This document shows positions 57,625 to 64,000 of a stretch of 64,000 bases of DNA, in pieces. The first letter of the stretch is position 1. The number at the start of each line of letters is the position of its first letter. The DNA comes from JBBDIX01 sp050486225 (GTDB taxonomy: Bacteria; Actinomycetota; Nitriliruptoria; Nitriliruptorales; Nitriliruptoraceae). The notes under the pieces were generated by a model that saw nothing but the letters and a program-made list of their open reading frames with translations, did no database searches and was not told where the DNA came from. Made by a program: the position numbers and the translations under genes. The stretch covers positions 1 to 64,000 of the forward strand of contig JBJHCV010000002.1 of the NCBI GenBank assembly GCA_050486225.1. The letters are read 5' to 3'.

Positions 57625-59502
57625 TCACAGGTACTGGCCGGCGCTGACGTTCTCGATCGCCCGGCCCGACGCGTCCGGACCACCCACCAGCGTGCGCACG
57701 TAGACGATGCGCTCGCCCTTCTTCCCCGAGATCCGTGCCCAGTCGTCCGGGTTCGTGGTGTTGGGTAGGTCCTCGTTCTCGCGGAACTCGTCGTGGATGG
57801 CCCGCAACAGGTCGTCGGTGCGCAGCCCGAGTTCGTCGTCCGAGATCCGCCGCTTGATCGCCAGCTTCTTCGCTCGAGCGACCACGCTCTCGATCATCGC
57901 TCCGGAGTTGAAGTCGCGGAAGTAGAGGGTCTCCTTCTCACCGCTCGCGTACGTGACCTCGAGGAACTCGTTCTCGCGATCCGACGCGTACATGCGTTCC
58001 ACGGTCTGGTCGATCATCGCTGCGACCGTCGCCGACGGATCGCCTCCGTGCTCGGCGAGTTCGTCGGCGTGCAGGGGCAGGCGTTCGTGGAGGTACAGGG
58101 CGAAGATCTCCCGTGCCGCGGCCTGATCGGGTCGGTCGACCTTGATCTTCACGTCGAGACGCCCGGGACGCAGGATCGCCGGGTCGATCATGTCCTCACG
58201 GTTCGAGGCACCGATGACCACGACGTCCCGCAGGTTCTCGACCCCGTCGATCTCCGCGAGCAGCTGTGGGACGATGGTGGTCTCCACGTCGGACGACACC
58301 CCGGACCCGCGGGTGCGGAACAGGGACTCCATCTCGTCGAAGAAGATGATGACCGGGCAGCCCTCGGCCGACTTCTCACGGGCCCGCTGGAAGATCAGGC
58401 GGATCTGCCGTTCCGTCTCCCCCACGTACTTGTTGAGCAGTTCGGGTCCCTTGACGTTGATGAACCAGCTGCGCACGTCCTCGCGCCCGGTGCGGTCGCG
58501 GACCCGTTGGGCGAGCGCGTTGGCGACCGCCTTGGCGATCATCGTCTTGCCGCATCCCGGAGGGCCGTACAACAGGATTCCCCGCGGCGGGCGCAGCTCG
58601 TGTTCGACGAACAGGTCGCCGTGGAGGTACGGGAGCTCGACGGCGTCGCGGATCGCCTCCACCTGGTCGCGCAGACCCCCGATCTGGTCGTAGGTGACGT
58701 CGGGAACCTCTTCGAGCATCAGCTGCTGGAGTTCCGGCCGGTCGATGCGTTCGAGTGCGCTGCCCGACCGCAGGTCGACGAGGAGGGTGTCACCGGCGCG
58801 GATCGCCACGTCCAGCAGCGGCACGGCCGGCTGCACGATGCGTTCGTCGTCCGAGTGGCCCGTCACCACGATGCGACCGTCGTCGAGCACCTCGGAGACG
58901 AGCATCAGTTCGCCGCGGTCCTGGTAGCGCCCGGACGCGACGATGTTCATCCCCTCGTTGAGCAGGACCTCCTGGCCCACCTCGAAGGCGTCGGCGTCGA
59001 GTTCCGGGGAGAACGAGACCTCCAGCTTGCGTCCCGACACCATCACGGTCGCCGTGCCGGGATCACGCGTGGCCCCGAGGTACGTCGCGTAGGAGTGGGG
59101 CGGGGCCGACAGTCGTTCGACCTCCTCGCGCAGCGCGGCGAGCTGGTCGCGAGCGATGCGGAGGGTCTCCTCGAGGCGTCGGTTCTGCCCGCGCATCGCC
59201 TGCGCGCGGCCACGCGCCTCCAGCAGTCGCTCCTCGAGCGCCCGGATCCGGGTCGGGGCCTCCTCGAGACGTCGACGAAGCAGGTCGACCTCCTCGCGCA
59301 GGTACTTGACCTCCGCGGCGAGCTCGTCGGGATCGTCCGTGTCGAAGTGGACGGACGGATCGAACCCGCCCGGTGTCCCGGGCGCCGAGTACGGGTCCGC
59401 GCGGGGGCCATCCGGAGTCGAGGGCACGGAGTCGTGACCACTCGAACGGGACGGACCGGGCGTCTGGACCACCGGTGCTCCTGACGTCGACGCAGGTTTC
59501 AC
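57625..59502 (-). CDS. mpa: Proteasomal ATPase (Mpa/ARC)
   Basis: A hexameric AAA+ unfoldase that captures Pup and threads tagged proteins into the 20S core. The GTG at 59502 gives 625 aa. Domains in order: a disordered Pro/Ser-rich N-terminus, a coiled coil (about 62-132, AAEVKYLREEVDLLRRRLEE), tandem OB folds (about 140-245), and the AAA+ domain with Walker A GPPGCGKT at 313-320, Walker B CPVIIFFDEMESLF, and the Arg-finger region RPGRLD. The C-terminus ends GQYL, the proteasome-docking motif. The start is uncertain by some codons because no good ribosome site is visible. Confidence 0.96.
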   Translation of the reverse strand: MKPASTSGAPVVQTPGPSRSSGHDSVPSTPDGPRADPYSAPGTPGGFDPSVHFDTDDPDELAAEVKYLREEVDLLRRRLEEAPTRIRALEERLLEARGRAQAMRGQNRRLEETLRIARDQLAALREEVERLSAPPHSYATYLGATRDPGTATVMVSGRKLEVSFSPELDADAFEVGQEVLLNEGMNIVASGRYQDRGELMLVSEVLDDGRIVVTGHSDDERIVQPAVPLLDVAIRAGDTLLVDLRSGSALERIDRPELQQLMLEEVPDVTYDQIGGLRDQVEAIRDAVELPYLHGDLFVEHELRPPRGILLYGPPGCGKTMIAKAVANALAQRVRDRTGREDVRSWFINVKGPELLNKYVGETERQIRLIFQRAREKSAEGCPVIIFFDEMESLFRTRGSGVSSDVETTIVPQLLAEIDGVENLRDVVVIGASNREDMIDPAILRPGRLDVKIKVDRPDQAAAREIFALYLHERLPLHADELAEHGGDPSATVAAMIDQTVERMYASDRENEFLEVTYASGEKETLYFRDFNSGAMIESVVARAKKLAIKRRISDDELGLRTDDLLRAIHDEFRENEDLPNTTNPDDWARISGKKGERIVYVRTLVGGPDASGRAIENVSAGQYL

Positions 59503-59537
59503 CGCGTCATCGAGCGTACAGCAGCGCCCGTGAGGAA

Positions 59538-60461
59538 TCAGGTGACCGGATCGGCCTGCGTCCTGTCGTCGGCCGGTGGGTCGGCGGGGCCGTCGACCCA
59601 CCGCACCGACGCGTCCGCCGGCTTGCGGTAACGCGGCGTGGGCCCGCCCTCGTCCCGATGCACGACCCTCCGCGCCACCGTGAGGAATGCCGTGTGGGCA
59701 ACCATGCGATGCGCAGGGCGCACCGCGAGACCGTCCACGTCCCAGTTGCGCTGCAGGGTCTCCGAGGTCCGCACGTCGAGGAACCGACCGTCGGCGTCGA
59801 GCGCCTCGGTCAGGCGCATGACCTGCGGGACGGTCGGGGTGTACGACACGAGGATGCCACCCGGAGCGAGCGCGATCGCCGCGGCGTCGACGACCCGCCA
59901 CGACTCGAGCAGGTCCAGCACGACTCGGTGGGCCCGCAGCGTCGGCAGCCCCTCCTCCACGTCGCCGATCCGCAGTTCCCAGTTCTCCGGCAGACTCCCG
60001 TGGAACGCCTCCACGTTTCGCTGGGCGATGCGCGCGTGGTCCTCCCGGCGTTCGAACGACACCACACGCCCCGTCGGGCCAACAGCGTCCAGCAACGCGA
60101 GCGTGAGGGCTCCGGATCCGGCTCCGGCCTCGACCACCACGCATCCCGGACGCACGTCGGCACCAGCCACGATCATGGCCTGGTCCTTCGGGTACACCAC
60201 CTGCGCACCGCGCTTCATCTTGAGCACGTAGTCCTCGCGCGTGGGCCGCAGGACGAGGACCTCCATGTTGCGATTCGTCCGCAGGGCCGTGCCCTCCGCC
60301 GACCCGATGACGTCGTCGTGTTCGAGCACCCCGGCGTGGCTGTGCCACTGGGCGCCCGGCTCGAGCGTGATGAGGTATCGCCGCCGGCGCCGGTCGTGGA
60401 GGACCACCCACTCCCCGGGCGACAGCGGCGCGTCGGTCCCCGGGAGGATCGGGCCGGTCAC
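59538..60461 (-). CDS. trmI: tRNA (adenine-58-N1)-methyltransferase
   Basis: Makes m1A58 in the T-loop of tRNA. The GTG at 60461 overlaps the stop of the thiolase-fusion gene (GTGA), giving 307 aa; an upstream in-frame stretch is rejected. The N-terminal beta domain is followed by KRGAQVVYPKDQAMIVAGAD, the SAM site VVEAGAGSGALTLALLDAVG, SFERREDHARIAQRNVEAFH, and VVLDLLESWRVVDAAAIALA. A basic, Pro-rich tail of about 40 residues follows. TrmI beside mpa is a standard actinobacterial arrangement. Its coupling to a TtuA-like thiolase is notable because both enzymes act on the same tRNA loop. Confidence 0.95.
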   Translation of the reverse strand: MTGPILPGTDAPLSPGEWVVLHDRRRRRYLITLEPGAQWHSHAGVLEHDDVIGSAEGTALRTNRNMEVLVLRPTREDYVLKMKRGAQVVYPKDQAMIVAGADVRPGCVVVEAGAGSGALTLALLDAVGPTGRVVSFERREDHARIAQRNVEAFHGSLPENWELRIGDVEEGLPTLRAHRVVLDLLESWRVVDAAAIALAPGGILVSYTPTVPQVMRLTEALDADGRFLDVRTSETLQRNWDVDGLAVRPAHRMVAHTAFLTVARRVVHRDEGGPTPRYRKPADASVRWVDGPADPPADDRTQADPVT

Positions 60462-61624
60462 GGGGCCACCCCGGCGCCGACCTGTGGGAGCACGGCCGTG
60501 AGCCGTTCCCGTTGCCGACAGAAGGCGCACACCTCCGTCACGGTGGGCATGCCGCACTCTGCACACTCCTGCAACGTCACGGACGCCTCGGGTGAGCCGG
60601 CAGCGAACGCCTCACGGCGTTCGAGGAACCCGAAGAGCAGTTGCGCCTTGACCCCCGGGGTGGTCGCCTCGAGCAGGTCGAGCGCCGCCTTGAGTTCCTG
60701 GCCCGTGTTGCCGTCGACCAGTGGGCACTCCTCCACGACGTAGTCGATGCCCTTGACGACGCAGTAGGCCGCGGTCTCGCGCTCGGACAGGCGGTACAGG
60801 GGCTTGCAGCGGCGCACCTGGTTGCCTCCGGAGGCCTCGAGCAGAGGCTGCTGCCGGGCGAGCATGTCGTCGTTCCACCGGAGCAGGTTGCCGAGCAGCG
60901 TCGCGGCCTCGTCGTCGAGGTTGTGACCCGTGAGCACCACGTCGTAGCCATGGTCCACCGCGACGCGGTTGAAGACGTAGCGCTTGGACAGCCCACACAC
61001 CCCGCAGGCGCCACGTCCGGTCCCGCGTGCCGCCGACGGCGTCGTGTACCCGTACGTGTCGGCGAGGTCGACGACGTGGAGCAGGGCGTCGCGTCCGTCG
61101 GCGAACCTCCGGCACACCTCCAGGCTCCGCGTGGAGTAGCCGCCGATGCCCAGGCCCACGTACAGCCCGTCGACGCGATACCCCAGGTCGAGAAGAACGT
61201 CCCACAGCGCCAGCGAGTCCTTGCCTCCCGACACGGCGAGCAGCAGCCGGTCGGCGTACGAGAACATCCGCGCCGACCCGTCCCGAGGTTCGGTGGGCGG
61301 GTGGTCGATGGCCCGCCGGACCTGACGCACCACGTGGTCCGGGTAGTGCTCAGCGCACCAGGCCGCGCGGTGTCGGCGCTCCTCGATGACTGCCGTGGCA
61401 CGACACTCGGCGCACCGCGGCACCGAGTCCGAACCGCCCGAGATGACCGGGCGGATCTCCACGGAGGACTCGTCGTCCACGACGCGCGCGCCGGTCACGA
61501 GTTGGCCGTCGACGATCACCAGCACCGTGTGGGGTGCGACGTCGAGCGCTTCGAGCAGCTCGTCGACGCGCAGTGGACCGGCCACGTGCTCGACGCGGTC
61601 CGGGTTGCGCAGACTCACCTGCAC
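60458..61624 (-). CDS. ThiS/MoaD-like sulfur-carrier domain fused to TtuA-type tRNA thiolase
   Basis: A two-part protein of 388 aa. GTG at 61624 has GAGGAG 5 nt upstream. Residues 1-64 are a beta-grasp ThiS/MoaD-like domain (RVDELLEALDVAPHTVLVIV, then VEIRPVISGG) ending in Gly63-Gly64. Residues 65-388 are a TtuA/Ctu1-family PP-loop enzyme: N-terminal zinc ligands (Cys71, Cys74, Cys90, His93), SGGKDS at 132-137, Fe-S-type Cys207 and Cys210 (GACGVCGLSKRY) with Cys273 (RRCKPL), GHNLDDEA, and a C-terminal zinc knuckle (CAECG, CAFC). TtuA enzymes thiolate U/T54 in the T-loop using sulfur from the separate carrier TtuB; here the carrier is in cis. It is coupled to trmI by a 4-nt overlap. That the target is tRNA position 54 is inferred. 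Confidence 0.88.
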   Translation of the reverse strand: MQVSLRNPDRVEHVAGPLRVDELLEALDVAPHTVLVIVDGQLVTGARVVDDESSVEIRPVISGGSDSVPRCAECRATAVIEERRHRAAWCAEHYPDHVVRQVRRAIDHPPTEPRDGSARMFSYADRLLLAVSGGKDSLALWDVLLDLGYRVDGLYVGLGIGGYSTRSLEVCRRFADGRDALLHVVDLADTYGYTTPSAARGTGRGACGVCGLSKRYVFNRVAVDHGYDVVLTGHNLDDEAATLLGNLLRWNDDMLARQQPLLEASGGNQVRRCKPLYRLSERETAAYCVVKGIDYVVEECPLVDGNTGQELKAALDLLEATTPGVKAQLLFGFLERREAFAAGSPEASVTLQECAECGMPTVTEVCAFCRQRERLTAVLPQVGAGVAP

Positions 61625-61712
61625 GTCGTCTCCTCGGCGGTGGATGGGCACGGGCGACGCGCACCCGCGCCGTGGGTCACACGGACCGTGGGTCGGCCGG
61701 GACCGAACGAGG

Positions 61713-64000
61713 CTACCCAGCCGCGTGGACCGTCACCGGCTCACCCTCGACCAGGTCGACGGCCTGTCCCCAGACCTCGACCGACAGCGGTGCGCCCTCC
61801 TCGATGCGCAGGGTCGCTCGTCGATGCTCGATCTCCACGCGCAGCTGGCGGTTGCGGAAGCGCAGCCCGAAGCGCAGCGCGTCCCACTCCGCGGGAAGCC
61901 GCGGCTCGAACGTCAGCCTCCCACCGAAGTCGCGCAACCCGCCGAAGCCGTACGTGAGCGCCATCCACACACCGCCGGCCGACGCGACGTGCACCCCGTC
62001 GACGACGTTGCCTGCGACGTCCGCGAGGTCCATCAGCAGCGCGTACCGGAAGTACTCGACGGCCTTCTCCTCGTAGCCGATCTCGGCCGCGAGGATGGAC
62101 TGGACACAGGCCGACAACGACGAGTCGCCCGTCGTGAGCGGGTCGTAGTAGTCGAAGTTGCGCCGCTTCTGTTCACGGGAGAACTCATCCCCGAGCAGCA
62201 CCATCGCCAGCACGACGTCGGCCTGCTTGAGCACCTGATGCCGGTAGATCACCAACGGGTGGTAGTGCAGCAGCAGGGGGTAGTGGTCCCGAGGCGTCGC
62301 CGCGAAGTCCCAGACCTTCTTCTCGAGGAAGTTGGCATCCTGGGGGTGGATCCCGCGTTCCTCGTCGAAGGGGACGTGCATCGCGTCGGCGGCCCTGCGC
62401 CACGCGGCCGGCTCGGACTCGTCGAGGGCGGTGTCGTGGACGAGCCGGCGGTGGTCGTCGGGACGTTCGTCGCGCATCCAGTCGATGACGTCGGCGGCGT
62501 GGCGAAGGTTGCGACGAGCCATGAGGTTGGTGAACACGTTGTCGTTGACGACGGTCGTGTACTCGTCCGGGCCGGTGACCCCGTGGATGTGGAACTCGCC
62601 AGTCCGTGGACCCACGAAGCCGAGCCCGGCCCACATCCGCGCAGTCTCCACCAGGATCTCGGCTCCGACCTCGCACAGCAGGTCGTCGTCCCCACGAACG
62701 TCGACGTACCGCCGTATCGCGTACGCGATGTCGGCGTCGATGTGGTACTGCGCCGTGCCCGCCGCGTAGTACGAGGAGGCCTCCTCGCCGTTGATGGTCC
62801 GCCACGGGAAGAGGGCACCCCGCTCGGACATCTCCGCGGCGCGTTCGCGTGCCCGGTCGAGCATCGAGTGACGGAAGCGCAGCAGGTTGCGCGTGATGCG
62901 CGGTTCGGTGTAGTTGAGGAAGGGTGTGACGTAGATCTCGGTGTCCCAGAAGTAGTGCCCCTCGTACGCCTGCCCGGTGAGCCCCTTGGCGGGGATCCCC
63001 GTCGTCTCGGCACGCGCCGAGGCCTGCAGCAGCTGGAAGATGTTCCAGCGCACGGCCTGCTGGACACGCACGTGACCGTCGACCTCGACGTCCGCGCGCG
63101 CCCAGGCGTCGGCCAGCCAGGTGTGCTGGGACTCCTCGAGGACTCCGAAGCCGTCCTCGACCGTACGGTCGAGGCTGCGTCCGGCCCGATCGACGACCTC
63201 GGCGGTCGAGGACGTCCGGGACGTGTGGAACGTGAAGAACTTCGTGATCCGGATCGGCACCCCGGCACGTGCGTCGACCGAGAACACGACCTTGCTCAGG
63301 TCTTCACCCCAGCTGCGCTGGGCACGCCAGGACGCGTCGGTGTCGATCGTGTGGTCGATGCCGACGCCCAGCGGCATGCGCGACCGACTCGTGCGGTAGC
63401 CCGTCACCAGTCGGTGCTCGTGCTCGGCGTGTTCGTGGGCGTGCAGCACACGCTGCTCGAAGCTCCCGGCGCGACGCGGGTCCCGCCCGTTGCCGTGACC
63501 GTTCCCGTTGCCGTTGCGTTCGTCGGTGGGGCGTGCGTCCTGACGATTGAGCATCTGGGACGACACCACCACGGGCGCGTCCGTGTCGACCTCGATCTCG
63601 AACTCGATGGCGCCGACATGGCGGTGCACGAGACTGACGATGCGTGACGACCGGACCCGGACCTGCTTGCCCCCGGGCGTCGACCAGTTCAGTTCACGTC
63701 GCAGCACGCCCGAGCGGAGGTCGAGGCGCCGCTGGTACTCGGTGATGCGGGCCAGCGGCAGGTGCAGGGGTTCGTCGTCCACGTACAGCTTCATCAGGGT
63801 CACGTCGGGCACGTTGACGATCGTCTGCCCGGTGCGGGCGAAGCCGTAGGCCTGCTCCGCGTGCGTGATCGGCCAGGTCTCGTGGAACCCGTTGACGAAG
63901 CTCGCGGGCTCGATCGCGGGCCGCCCCTCCTCGTGCATGCCCCGGATGCCGAAGAAGCCGTTCGACAGGGAGAAGATGGTCTCCGCGTTGCCCAGCCACG
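61713..64000 (-). CDS. Glycoside hydrolase family 65 phosphorylase, 5' partial
   Basis: Phosphorolyses or hydrolyses alpha-glucosidic disaccharides (maltose, trehalose or kojibiose type). The coding frame continues past the window edge: the codons at 64000-63939 read WLGNAETIFSLSNGFFGIRG, a GH65 N-terminal motif, so the ATG at 63938 is internal. The visible part is over 760 residues: an N-terminal beta-sandwich domain, the linker, and the (alpha/alpha)6 barrel with the general-acid Glu in HGVTGPDEYTTVVNDNVFTN, GHYFWDTEIYVTPFLNY, and a C-terminal beta domain. Phosphorylase versus hydrolase and the exact sugar are not decided. The beta-phosphoglucomutase-like HAD gene at 17.5 kb is far away and not obviously linked. 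Confidence 0.92.
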   Translation of the reverse strand, partial: WLGNAETIFSLSNGFFGIRGMHEEGRPAIEPASFVNGFHETWPITHAEQAYGFARTGQTIVNVPDVTLMKLYVDDEPLHLPLARITEYQRRLDLRSGVLRRELNWSTPGGKQVRVRSSRIVSLVHRHVGAIEFEIEVDTDAPVVVSSQMLNRQDARPTDERNGNGNGHGNGRDPRRAGSFEQRVLHAHEHAEHEHRLVTGYRTSRSRMPLGVGIDHTIDTDASWRAQRSWGEDLSKVVFSVDARAGVPIRITKFFTFHTSRTSSTAEVVDRAGRSLDRTVEDGFGVLEESQHTWLADAWARADVEVDGHVRVQQAVRWNIFQLLQASARAETTGIPAKGLTGQAYEGHYFWDTEIYVTPFLNYTEPRITRNLLRFRHSMLDRARERAAEMSERGALFPWRTINGEEASSYYAAGTAQYHIDADIAYAIRRYVDVRGDDDLLCEVGAEILVETARMWAGLGFVGPRTGEFHIHGVTGPDEYTTVVNDNVFTNLMARRNLRHAADVIDWMRDERPDDHRRLVHDTALDESEPAAWRRAADAMHVPFDEERGIHPQDANFLEKKVWDFAATPRDHYPLLLHYHPLVIYRHQVLKQADVVLAMVLLGDEFSREQKRRNFDYYDPLTTGDSSLSACVQSILAAEIGYEEKAVEYFRYALLMDLADVAGNVVDGVHVASAGGVWMALTYGFGGLRDFGGRLTFEPRLPAEWDALRFGLRFRNRQLRVEIEHRRATLRIEEGAPLSVEVWGQAVDLVEGEPVTVHAAG

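Noticed and set aside
1..64000. CRISPR arrays, insertion sequences, prophage, rRNA operon, replication origin
   Set aside because: I looked for regularly spaced repeats, transposase or integrase motifs, phage structural genes, rRNA-like conserved stretches and DnaA-box clusters, and saw none.

Overview
The window is one continuous stretch of a very GC-rich (roughly 70%) actinobacterial chromosome. The evidence is a complete Pup-proteasome system (mpa/arc, dop, pup, prcB, prcA, pafA, pafB, pafC), a helY-type helicase beside tatA/tatC, a glnA1/glnE/glnA2 set, DUF4193 and DUF6131 proteins, an imuA'-imuB-dnaE2 mutasome behind an actinobacterial-type LexA box, and frequent GTG/TTG starts with 4-nt stop/start overlaps. 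I infer a deep-branching Actinomycetota; the class cannot be fixed from sequence alone (Nitriliruptoria or Euzebyales-like is a guess). Nearly all DNA is coding. I see no rRNA, CRISPR array, insertion sequence or prophage. One tRNA gene is present.

Layout. 1-4951 (+): lipoate-dependent 2-oxoacid dehydrogenase genes (lipoyl-bearing E3, E2) followed by lipB and lipA. 4992-7236 (-): mscS and an anchored alpha/beta hydrolase. 7545-8978 (+): glnA1 behind an intergenic region with 11-bp-spaced repeats. 9069-10910: a DUF6131 peptide, a SIMPL-domain protein and a DUF309 protein. 10930-16628 (-): imuA'-imuB-dnaE2 under a perfect LexA box. 16826-22503 (-): a membrane protein, a HAD phosphatase, glnE and glnA2. 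22726-27246 (+): nadE, panB, a small unknown and nadB. 27270-34584 (-): ferritin-like protein, IclR regulator, hisN-like phosphatase, unknown protein, tRNA-Glu, lnt, DUF4193 protein, amidohydrolase and a small membrane protein. 34592-39387 (-): M24 peptidase, lipid kinase, helY. 39384-46273 (-): membrane protein, tatC, tatA, a small anchored protein, pafC, pafB, pafA, prcA, prcB. 46382-55767: a cassette lying between prcB and pup (usp, TRAP-TAXI transporter, acyl-CoA ligase, crotonase, then a YCII/ECF pair on +). 55822-61624 (-): pup, dop, mpa, trmI and a sulfur-carrier/TtuA fusion. 61713-64000 (-): a GH65 phosphorylase cut by the window edge.

How the genes work together. LipB and LipA make the lipoyl cofactor that E2 and the lipoyl-bearing E3 need. 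GlnE is the expected adenylylating regulator of GlnA1. Dop and PafA prepare and ligate Pup, and Mpa feeds pupylated proteins to PrcBA. PafB/PafC and the LexA-boxed mutasome are two arms of the DNA-damage response. TrmI and the TtuA-like thiolase both target the tRNA T-loop, which makes their adjacency meaningful.

Most notable observations: (i) a ThiS/MoaD-like ubiquitin-fold domain ending in Gly-Gly fused in front of a TtuA-type tRNA thiolase next to trmI; (ii) a proteasome locus split by a roughly 9.5-kb transporter/CoA cassette, with hairpins at several internal boundaries; (iii) at least 127 bp of base-perfect identity between the lipoyl domains of the E3 and E2 genes.
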